DNA of 64,000 nucleotides, taken from positions 30,603-94,602 of the forward strand of contig NDWX01000007.1 in the NCBI GenBank assembly GCA_002855745.1. Reading direction: 5' to 3'. The stretch is from Thermofilum sp. NZ13 (GTDB taxonomy: Archaea; Thermoproteota; Thermoprotei; Thermofilales; Thermofilaceae). Shown here one piece after another: positions 58,855-64,000 of the stretch. The position numbers and the translations under genes were made by a program. Numbering within the stretch: position 1 is the first letter of the stretch; each line of letters opens with the position of its first letter. The notes below the pieces were generated by a model. It saw only the letters and a program-made list of their open reading frames with translations, did not search any database and had not been told where the DNA came from.

Positions 58855-59476
58855 GGTCCTCAGCGAGTCCTACCTCCCATCGAGGCTCGTCAAGAGGGAG
58901 GACAGGCTGCAGCTACTGAGGCTCGCACCGCCTCAAGGCTTGATCGCTGTCGTGGGACCGGCCGGCACAGGGAAGACCACGCTCGCGAAGCTAGCGTTCG
59001 AGGGCGCGGTGTGGGTGGACTGCGGCGTCCACGGCTCCCACGCAGGGGTCTACGGCGCGCTGCGCCGCTCGGGCCTCCGGGGCTCCGAGGCCGGCAGGAC
59101 GGTGGTGTTTGACGACTTCACCCTCGCGCACAGGACGCCGAAGCTCTGGGACCTTGTGCTGAGGCTCGCGGAAATGAACCGGGTCGTGCTCGTAGTGCAC
59201 CCCTCGGTGAGGGGTGAGCTGAGGGGCGCGCCGCTCCTCGTGGAGATGCCGCCCTACAGCGCAGAGGAGCTCTACCTCATCCTGGAGGACAGGGCGCTCC
59301 AGGGAGACCTGCCCGTCACCGACAAGGTTCTACGCTACATAGCGGAGAAGTTGGGATACCCCAGGGGTAGCGGCAGCGCTAGGCTTGCTGTAAGGGCCCT
59401 GCGCTACGCCCTGCAAGCCGCTCAGCCGGGGCCCGTCTCCGTGAGGCACGCCGAGCTCGCCCTCTTGAGGCTCTAG
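58844..59476 (+). CDS. Short Orc1/Cdc6-like AAA+ ATPase
   Basis: 210 residues. SESYLPSRLVKREDRLQLLRL resembles the N-terminus of Orc1/Cdc6 (Y-x-P-x-R-L-x-x-R-E). Walker A GPAGTGKTT (38-46) and Walker B TVVFDDFT (D90, D91) are intact. A lid-like helical part ends LAVRALRYALQAAQPGPVSVRHAELALLRL. The winged-helix origin-binding domain is absent; the protein is about half normal length. It might be the loader of a mobile replicon working with the zinc-finger protein. GTG start inside the preceding gene. Confidence 0.72.
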   Translation: MRPEVLSESYLPSRLVKREDRLQLLRLAPPQGLIAVVGPAGTGKTTLAKLAFEGAVWVDCGVHGSHAGVYGALRRSGLRGSEAGRTVVFDDFTLAHRTPKLWDLVLRLAEMNRVVLVVHPSVRGELRGAPLLVEMPPYSAEELYLILEDRALQGDLPVTDKVLRYIAEKLGYPRGSGSARLAVRALRYALQAAQPGPVSVRHAELALLRL

Positions 59477-59567
59477 CCCTCCTGAAGGCCTCCACCTCCT
59501 CGTGCGCGCTCCTCAGCTCCTCCGGGCTGAAGCACACCTCCCCGATGCACGTCCTCTCCTCGCGCAC
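59379..59567 (-). CDS. Possible small antisense-overlapping protein
   Basis: 62 residues from a GTG (MREERTCIGEVCFSPEELRSAHEEVEAFRRA...). A good minus-strand TATA element CTTTTAAG at 59598-59605 lies the right distance upstream for a nearly leaderless transcript. The second half is Arg/Ala-rich and lies antisense to the end of the ATPase gene, so only the first 30 residues look gene-like. Confidence 0.35.
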   Translation of the reverse strand: MREERTCIGEVCFSPEELRSAHEEVEAFRRARASRGRARRASRRRAPAERLAGRSAGPLQQA

Positions 59568-59660
59568 CTCAGCCCCCTCTATACCTTTGCACCCGGGCTT
59601 AAAAGGCGGTTAAAGAGAGATTGAGGATCGCCGTGTTAGAGCGCCGAATGTGAAGCATCG

Positions 59661-59972
59661 CTACTGTGAGGCCTCGCCCGCCATCTTCCTGGCTAGCTTG
59701 TCGAGCAGCTCCGCCACCTCCCTGCCCTTATCCGTTAGGGTGAAGATCCTCGTCCTCCTACCGGCCTGCTTCTCCCTGACGAGGCCGCGCTCCTCCAGGT
59801 CCATGATCACCCTCTCGACGTAGATGGAGTCGCCCTTGAGGAGCGAGCGGAGCTCGCTCTTGATCGCCATCCCCTCCCTGTACAGGTAGAGCAGGACGAG
59901 TATGTGCCTCCGCTCCATGAACCAGAGCTCCTCAGCGCCACCCCCCTCGCCCTCCCCGCTCACAGAGGCCAC
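59661..59972 (-). CDS. Winged-helix transcriptional regulator
   Basis: 103 residues: MERRHILVLLYLYREGMAIKSELRSLLKGDSIYVERVIMDLEERGLVREKQAGRRTRIFTLTDKGREVAELLDKLARK is a complete winged helix of the archaeal MarR/PadR-like kind, with the wing at GRRTRIFTLT. A Met at codon 19 (MERRHILV) is a likely alternative start. It diverges from the ParB-like gene and may repress it through the AT-rich spacer 59973-60034. Confidence 0.82.
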   Translation of the reverse strand: MASVSGEGEGGGAEELWFMERRHILVLLYLYREGMAIKSELRSLLKGDSIYVERVIMDLEERGLVREKQAGRRTRIFTLTDKGREVAELLDKLARKMAGEASQ

Positions 59973-60034
59973 CCACCTAACCCCAGCGCGCCGGGTGTAT
60001 AATCGGTACCAAGATAAATCAATTTTTTAAGATA

Positions 60035-60946
60035 GTGCAGCTCCTAGGTGTTGTGAGCTTCGAGGTCACCTTCGCGCCGCTCGAGAAGCTGGACGTGAGC
60101 GGGGAGTACAACGCCCGCCGAATAGTCCCCAGCGAGGAGGTCAAGAAGCTGAAGGAGAACATCAGGCTCAACGGCCTCCTGCAACCGCTAGTGGTGACTC
60201 CGCCCGAGGAGGGCGGCGACAAGCTCTACGTCGTCTGCGGCCGCCTCCGCCTCGAGGCCCTCAAGCGCCTCAGCCAGGAGGACCCCCAAGCGTTCCAGAG
60301 GCTCTTCCCAAGCGGCGTCCCCGTTGTTGTGAGGAGGATGTCGAGGCGTGAGGCCCTGATCCTCAGCCTCTCCGAGAATATTAGGAGGGGTAGCATGGGC
60401 AGGGACGAGATCGGGGAGGTGGTCACGCTGCTCGAGGAGCGCTTCGGGCTGAGCAGGGAGGAGGTCCAGAGGCGCCTGCAGCTCGCCGCCCTTGAGCTAG
60501 ACCACATCCTCCAGGTCTACAGGGCCCTGAGGCAGCCCACCCCGTCTGTGAAGCCGGGCAGGCCGCCGAGGGAGGGGAGGCCCGAGTCCTCCAAAACCGC
60601 CAAGGCGGTGCTGAGGCTGACTGTGAGGAGGCTGGCGATGAGGGGCCTCGTCAAGAACGAGAGGGAGGCCGTGAGGAGGCTGGACGAGCTGGCCAAGGGT
60701 CTCTCGATCGCCGAGTCTAGGATCCTCGCCCAGAGGATCAGGCAGGAGCCCCGGATCCTCACCGACGAGAGCAAGCTGAAGAGGGTCGTCGAGGAGATCA
60801 GGGCGCAGAACTACATGGACCGCGTCGTCAGCCTGCGTGCAGACATCATCGAGCGCGTCGAGAGGCTCGCGAGGAGGCAGGGGAAGCGCTTCGACGAGGT
60901 CGTCAACGAGCTCCTGGAGAGGGCGCTGAGCCAGCTCGGGGTGTAG
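60035..60946 (+). CDS. ParB-like protein with RHH-type C-terminus
   Basis: 303 residues. The N-terminal ParB/Srx domain: ARRIVPSEEVKKLKENIRLNGLLQPLVVTPPEEGGDKLYVVCGRLRLEALKRL (GRLRLEAL in place of GERRxRA) and LSENIRRGSMGRDEIGEVVTLLEERFGLSREEVQRRL, where ENIRR matches the ENIQR motif. A central HTH-like helical region follows. The C-terminus (YMDRVVSLRADIIERVERLARRQGKRFDEVVNELLERALSQ) fits a ribbon-helix-helix. ParB proteins bind centromere-like sites and CTP to segregate plasmids or chromosomes. No ParA is seen nearby. GTG 60035 is used; a GTG at 60053 is possible. Confidence 0.85.
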   Translation: MQLLGVVSFEVTFAPLEKLDVSGEYNARRIVPSEEVKKLKENIRLNGLLQPLVVTPPEEGGDKLYVVCGRLRLEALKRLSQEDPQAFQRLFPSGVPVVVRRMSRREALILSLSENIRRGSMGRDEIGEVVTLLEERFGLSREEVQRRLQLAALELDHILQVYRALRQPTPSVKPGRPPREGRPESSKTAKAVLRLTVRRLAMRGLVKNEREAVRRLDELAKGLSIAESRILAQRIRQEPRILTDESKLKRVVEEIRAQNYMDRVVSLRADIIERVERLARRQGKRFDEVVNELLERALSQLGV

Positions 60947-61066
60947 TTAATCCTTTAACGGCCTTGCTTAGCCTTTACGGGTTTTCAACATCCCGAAAGT
61001 AGCCCCTAGGCTCCGCACGCGGGCTTCAGCGAAAATAATAATAATTTCTTCTGCGGATCTGGGGTT

Positions 61067-62860
61067 ATGCGGAGGCCAATCAGGGTTATTCTGCTGGTGC
61101 TGCCTCCAGCAGTGGCCTGGCTCTACGTAAACAGCCTCCTCAGCACGGCGACGAACCCGCTGATGTGGGCTTTAAGGGCCGTCTGGGGCGCCCTTATCAT
61201 GGCAGGCGCCCTGGCCCTGAGCGTGGGGCTGGCGCTGTGGAGCAGGAACCTCGTCACGCCTGAGAGGGGCGAGGACGGCGTCATCACCGGCACCGCCGGC
61301 GTATTCGCTTTCGCTATGGCTGTCGGCCACGCGACCACGCCCATACCCCTGGCCTCGCTGCCCGTCGCCGACAAGCTTGCGGTGAGCGTGGCGCACAAGG
61401 GCGCCTTCGTTGCCTGCGTCTACTACTCGCTGCTCAGGCCCCCGGTGGAGAGGGCTAGGGCGGCTGCTAGGGCTCTGGAGGCTCTAGGGTTCAAGATAAT
61501 CGACACCAAGGTGCAGGTAATCACCGCTGGCAAGCCCATGCCGGTGGAGTACGCTGACGGCTTCGGGACAATCGTGATGGAGAGGGACTGGAGGGGGAGG
61601 GAGAAGGCGAGCTTCTACCCCGTCACCGGCCGGGGTGGGAGGGTGTACATCATATCCCTGCCGGCGAGGCACCAAGCTGAGCCCAGAGCCGTCAGGGAGG
61701 CGGTGAACAGGCTCCTCTCGCTGACGAGGCCTCCAGCGCCGAAAGAAGGGATCGTGATAGGTGAGTACGAGGGCGGCGGCGCCCTATTCCTGCCGTTCAA
61801 CACGCACGTCGGCGTGTTCGGCATCACGGGGGCCGGGAAGAGCTCGCTGCTAGCCCTGATAGCCCGGGACCTCCCCGAAGATGTTTTGATCATCGACTTC
61901 TGGGGCGAGTACACCGGCTTGTACGGGTTCCACGTGGCTAAGCCCGTCGACCCCATCGCGGAGCTTTCGGCGGAGGAGGCCGCCGAGATACTGGACAACA
62001 GCGCTGAGCTGGTGTGGGGCGAGGACGGCCGCTTCACCCCGATCGTCTACAACGTGGTGGTGCAGGCCGTGCAGCGTGTGGCTGAGCGGGGCGTGGAGGC
62101 CACGGCCGAGGCGCTTGTGGCCGAGCTGAGGGCCTGGAGGGCCAGGGAGTCTAGGCCCGACGTAGCGGCGGCGATCGACGCCGCGCTGCGCCGCGTCTCG
62201 CTGCTGAGTGGCGGGGGCTTCAGCACGAAGCTGAGGCTCGGCCGCACCGTGCTGGACCTGAGCGGATTGAGCGACTACGCGAAGGTCGCGGTGGCGAACA
62301 GCATACTCCACCGGCTCCTCAAGACCGGGGCGCAGCGAAGGCTCACCGTCATATTAGACGAGGTCCACCGCCTAGCGCCCCTAAAAGGCTACTCGAGGCC
62401 CCTGGAGAACCTGCTGAGGGAGGGCAGGGCCCTGAACATCCGCGTCGTCATGGCCGACCAGACCCTCACCGCCGTCAACTCCGCGGCGGTGTCTCAGTGC
62501 GGGATGCTCATCATCTTCCAACACAACCCCGCAGACCTGCCCATCTTGCAGCGCATGCTCGGTAGCATGGCAAGCGTCGTCACATCGCTGCAACCGAGGG
62601 AGGTTCTCATCTGGCACAGCGGCGGGTGGAGGAGGGGTATAATACACGAGGCTCCCATGCTCACGCCCAAGGGAGTAGCTGCGGTGCAGGCTAGGCTGGA
62701 GGGGGCGGCGAGGGCTGTGGCAATAAGGCACAGGGTGAGGGCCGAGGACATCCTCACATTGTATGAGACGAGGACGAGGCCCGAGGCATTGGAGGAGCCC
62801 CTCAGGAGCGCCTACAGGGAGTTCCTCGCCAGGATCGGGGAGCTTGAGGGTGGAGAGTAG
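61067..62860 (+). CDS. Membrane-anchored HerA/VirB4-type ATPase (DUF87)
   Basis: 597 residues. Two or three N-terminal membrane helices (VILLVLPPAVAWLYVNSLL; LMWALRAVWGALIMAGALALSVGLAL) precede a HerA-FtsK ATPase: Walker A GITGAGKSSLLALIA (about 250-264), IIDFWGEYTGLYGF, Walker B LTVILDEVHRL (about 427-437), and MADQTLTAVNSAAVSQCGMLIIFQHNPADLPIL. Membrane anchoring points to a DNA-pumping coupling or secretion ATPase as in archaeal conjugative plasmids rather than the soluble repair HerA, and no NurA is adjacent. With the ParB-like protein it suggests an integrated plasmid or conjugative element. Confidence 0.85.
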   Translation: MRRPIRVILLVLPPAVAWLYVNSLLSTATNPLMWALRAVWGALIMAGALALSVGLALWSRNLVTPERGEDGVITGTAGVFAFAMAVGHATTPIPLASLPVADKLAVSVAHKGAFVACVYYSLLRPPVERARAAARALEALGFKIIDTKVQVITAGKPMPVEYADGFGTIVMERDWRGREKASFYPVTGRGGRVYIISLPARHQAEPRAVREAVNRLLSLTRPPAPKEGIVIGEYEGGGALFLPFNTHVGVFGITGAGKSSLLALIARDLPEDVLIIDFWGEYTGLYGFHVAKPVDPIAELSAEEAAEILDNSAELVWGEDGRFTPIVYNVVVQAVQRVAERGVEATAEALVAELRAWRARESRPDVAAAIDAALRRVSLLSGGGFSTKLRLGRTVLDLSGLSDYAKVAVANSILHRLLKTGAQRRLTVILDEVHRLAPLKGYSRPLENLLREGRALNIRVVMADQTLTAVNSAAVSQCGMLIIFQHNPADLPILQRMLGSMASVVTSLQPREVLIWHSGGWRRGIIHEAPMLTPKGVAAVQARLEGAARAVAIRHRVRAEDILTLYETRTRPEALEEPLRSAYREFLARIGELEGGE

Positions 62861-63239
62861 CGCGTCGCCTGCGAGTGCAGTCGTGGCTGGAGGGCCGGTG
62901 AACGCCGAGCCGCCCAGCGGGGACGCGGAGAATCCGGCCGCAACGGCATCCGCGGCGCTACAGCCGCCCCTCGACCTGCACCTCGATAATGTGAAGCACC
63001 TAGGCATCGGGCTCGAAAACGGCCTCGAGGTCCCGGCATCGCCCTGGAACCGCCAGATCATCGCAGGGATTTCCGAAAGCTCCCCTAGAGCGGCGCACGC
63101 GGAGTCCAGGAGGCTGGAGGAAAGCACCCCAAGACCTGCGACCTCGAAGCGGAGGAGAAAAAAGAAAACTATAAATATAACTTCTCCTAGAATTATTCTA
63201 GACCGCGGAAAAGCCCGGAGCAGGCCGGTGAACGAGTGA
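62850..63239 (+). CDS. Possible low-complexity protein with basic tail
   Basis: About 129 residues from a GTG that overlaps the end of the ATPase gene by 11 bases. The first half is Ala/Pro/Ser-rich; the middle (LDLHLDNVKHLGIGLENGLEVPASPWNRQIIAGI) looks folded; the end is basic (SKRRRKKKTINITSPRIILDRGKARSR). Translational coupling to the ATPase supports it. No family recognised. Confidence 0.45.
   Translation: MESSASPASAVVAGGPVNAEPPSGDAENPAATASAALQPPLDLHLDNVKHLGIGLENGLEVPASPWNRQIIAGISESSPRAAHAESRRLEESTPRPATSKRRRKKKTINITSPRIILDRGKARSRPVNE
63169..63201 (+). promoter_or_regulatory. TATA box and palindrome before the GC-rich region
   Basis: A strong plus-strand TATA-like TATAAATATAA starts at about 63170, followed by the perfect palindrome CTAGAAT-T-ATTCTAG at 63187-63201. 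The position would start a plus-strand transcript near 63196 into the GC-rich, hairpin-dense region. The box lies within the 3' end of the preceding ORF. Confidence 0.5.
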
Positions 63240-63715
63240 GCCGGCCAGGTGCGCCGCGGCCAACACCGTGCTTCCCCGAGAAAACTGGCGCCGCACAGGG
63301 GCGCCTGCACTCTCGGGGAAAAGAGAGTGGGCGGGAGGAGGCAGGCTCAAGCCAGCAGGCAAGCCGCGCCCAAGCCACCCGCGGCCCAGCCCGGCGGCGA
63401 CGCCGGGCAGAGGAACCCGCGCGGCCCCGTAAAGCCCCAGGGGCTGCGGCGCCTCACAGGCGTAGCCCGCCACCCCCTCGCGGGGGCCCGGCCGCACGAC
63501 TCTGGGGAGGGCTGCGCGGGACCCGCCTGCAGGCGGGCAGTGACCCCTCCAGTGCGGCTCGTAGCCTAGGGTGGGGGGAGCGGCCACGGGTGGGGGCAGA
63601 GCGGCTAGCCTGCGCGTAAAGGCAACTGGCCCCGGGCACCTCTCCACTGCCTCCAGTGCACTAGCGCTTAGGGGGGAGAGGCGGCCGGGGCCTGGACAGC
63701 CCGAGAGCGAGCCCC
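63240..63715. ncRNA. Candidate structured RNA region, strand undecided
   Basis: About 475 very GC-rich bases with no credible gene but many strong helices: CCCCGAGA 63274-63281 with TCTCGGGG 63311-63318 enclosing a GGCGCC pair; GCCCGGCG-GCGA-CGCCGGGC at 63389-63408 with a GNRA-type loop on the plus strand; the palindrome CCCGCCTGCAGGCGGG near 63524-63539; and GGCCCCGG 63628-63635 with CCGGGGCC 63685-63692, extended by CCTCTCC/GGAGAGG. A plus-strand promoter (63170) and a minus-strand TATA-like TTTTTAAG (63717-63724) flank it. It does not match RNase P, SRP, rRNA or tRNA signatures that I know. Confidence 0.4.
63416..63492 (-). repeat. Inverted GC-rich core, copy 1
   Basis: Read on the minus strand, this 77-base segment matches copy 2 at 63798-63870 over most of its length. 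Shared parts include a CCCCC-GCGA-GGGGG hairpin, GGCGGGCTACG, and GTGAGGCGCCGC. A C-to-T change in one stem position keeps pairing as a G-U wobble, which hints at selection on RNA structure. Confidence 0.75.
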
Positions 63716-63734
63716 TTAAAAACACCCTTTTTTA

Positions 63735-63796
63735 CCCCCTACAACCCCACCCTCTCGCGCTCCTCCGGGACGCGGCGGGACTGGGGTTGTAGGGGG
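63735..63796. repeat. 15-bp stem inverted repeat
   Basis: CCCCCTACAACCCCA at 63735-63749 is the exact reverse complement of 63782-63796, around a 32-base GC-rich loop. A run of six Ts precedes it at 63728-63733. It may be the closing helix of an RNA or a terminator. Confidence 0.8.
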
Positions 63797-63797
63797 A

Positions 63798-63870
63798 GCC
63801 GGACCCCCCGCGAGGGGGGCGGCGGGCTACGTCCGTGAGGCGCCGCGCCCCCAGGGATCCACGCGCGGGC
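63798..63870 (+). repeat. Inverted GC-rich core, copy 2
   Basis: The plus-strand counterpart of the copy at 63416-63492. It begins GCCGGACCCCCCGCGAGG and continues with GGCGGGCTACGTCCGTGAGG, then CGCCGCGCCCCCAGGG. The remaining bases to 64000 are GC-rich and structured and run off the window. Confidence 0.75.
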
Positions 63871-64000
63871 TCCCAGCGCGGCAGCGGAGGCGTGAAGGTG
63901 CCGGCACGCGGGGCCGCGCTCCGCTCGTAGGGGCCCGGCCCTGGGCCGGTAGTGCCCGCCCGCAAGCCGGCTGCCCGAGGCCCGCGCCCCGCTCCGCTCG

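Noticed and set aside
61067..62860. DNA-repair HerA helicase
   Set aside because: It has N-terminal membrane helices and no NurA neighbour, so a plasmid or conjugation-type ATPase is more fitting.
63198..63725. Long minus-strand open frame of 175 codons
   Set aside because: Composition is Gly/Pro/Arg/Ala-rich as expected from GC-rich non-coding DNA, and open frames exist in all six frames there.
63240..64000. RNase P RNA, SRP RNA or the 5' end of 16S rRNA
   Set aside because: None of the conserved sequences of these RNAs that I know could be found on either strand.

Overview
The window is chromosomal DNA of a hyperthermophilic archaeon, most likely a Thermofilum-like member of the Thermoproteota. 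The evidence is an Alba chromatin protein, a RadA recombinase, an archaeal asparagine synthetase related to AspRS, an AbrB-PhoU regulator, a tungsten-type aldehyde ferredoxin oxidoreductase, archaeal TATA boxes placed so that transcripts would be leaderless or nearly so, many GTG/TTG starts and tightly overlapping genes. The genus is an inference. No tRNA, rRNA, insertion sequence with an intact transposase, or CRISPR array was recognised.

Layout. 0-3.5 kb: the end of an SMC/YhaN-like ATPase, an RpiB-like isomerase, a lectin-fold protein and a DUF554 membrane protein. 3.7-7.2 kb: a tightly coupled three-gene operon (threonine-synthase-like PLP enzyme, DUF1611/DgcN-like protein, PP-loop protein resembling the MurL glutamyl epimerase). 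This is the best candidate for an undescribed pathway, because an archaeon without murein has no obvious use for MurL. 7.4-13.7 kb: a PRT-type regulator, coiled-coil/RHH protein, Alba, a membrane-anchored winged-helix protein, a secreted Lon-like protease and small proteins. 13.7-15.8 kb: a corrinoid protein broken by a 22-bp tandem duplication, next to an MttB-family methyltransferase without pyrrolysine. 15.8-21.5 kb: a P-type H+-ATPase-like pump, a VapBC pair, a secreted helical protein, a nitroreductase and an alkyladenine glycosylase.

21.5-33.4 kb is rich in transporters: a binding-protein ABC importer, a MacB/LolD-like ABC exporter beside a membrane-anchored coiled-coil protein, and a complete ECF transporter (S, T and two A subunits). 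33.5-39.8 kb holds an MFS protein, a radical SAM gene cut off at its 5' side, a GC-rich accessory patch with a SWIM-like ORF, a minimal SufC-SufB/D pair, and two head-to-head NAD genes (an NAD kinase-HTH fusion and an aspartate dehydrogenase) that both lack their N-terminal coding parts. 39.8-42.4 kb holds an AbiE-like toxin-antitoxin pair with a perfect inverted repeat over its start codon, then a decayed SDR gene.

42.4-54.5 kb is mostly metabolic: hemerythrin-like protein, aldehyde oxidoreductase with a polyferredoxin, HypC-HypE, a metallo-beta-lactamase-fold protein, an acyl-CoA-synthetase-like protein lacking its ATP loop, asparagine synthetase, glycerophosphodiesterase, AbrB-PhoU, an MscS channel and membrane proteins. 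54.4-64 kb looks like an accessory or integrated-element block: unknown ORFs, a RadA plus RecB-type nuclease pair, a zinc-finger protein with six 10-residue repeats, an Orc1/Cdc6-like ATPase, a small HTH regulator, a ParB-like protein and a membrane-anchored HerA/VirB4-type ATPase. The last 760 bases are very GC-rich, dense in hairpins, and contain two inverted copies of a roughly 75-base core that may be an unrecognised structured RNA.
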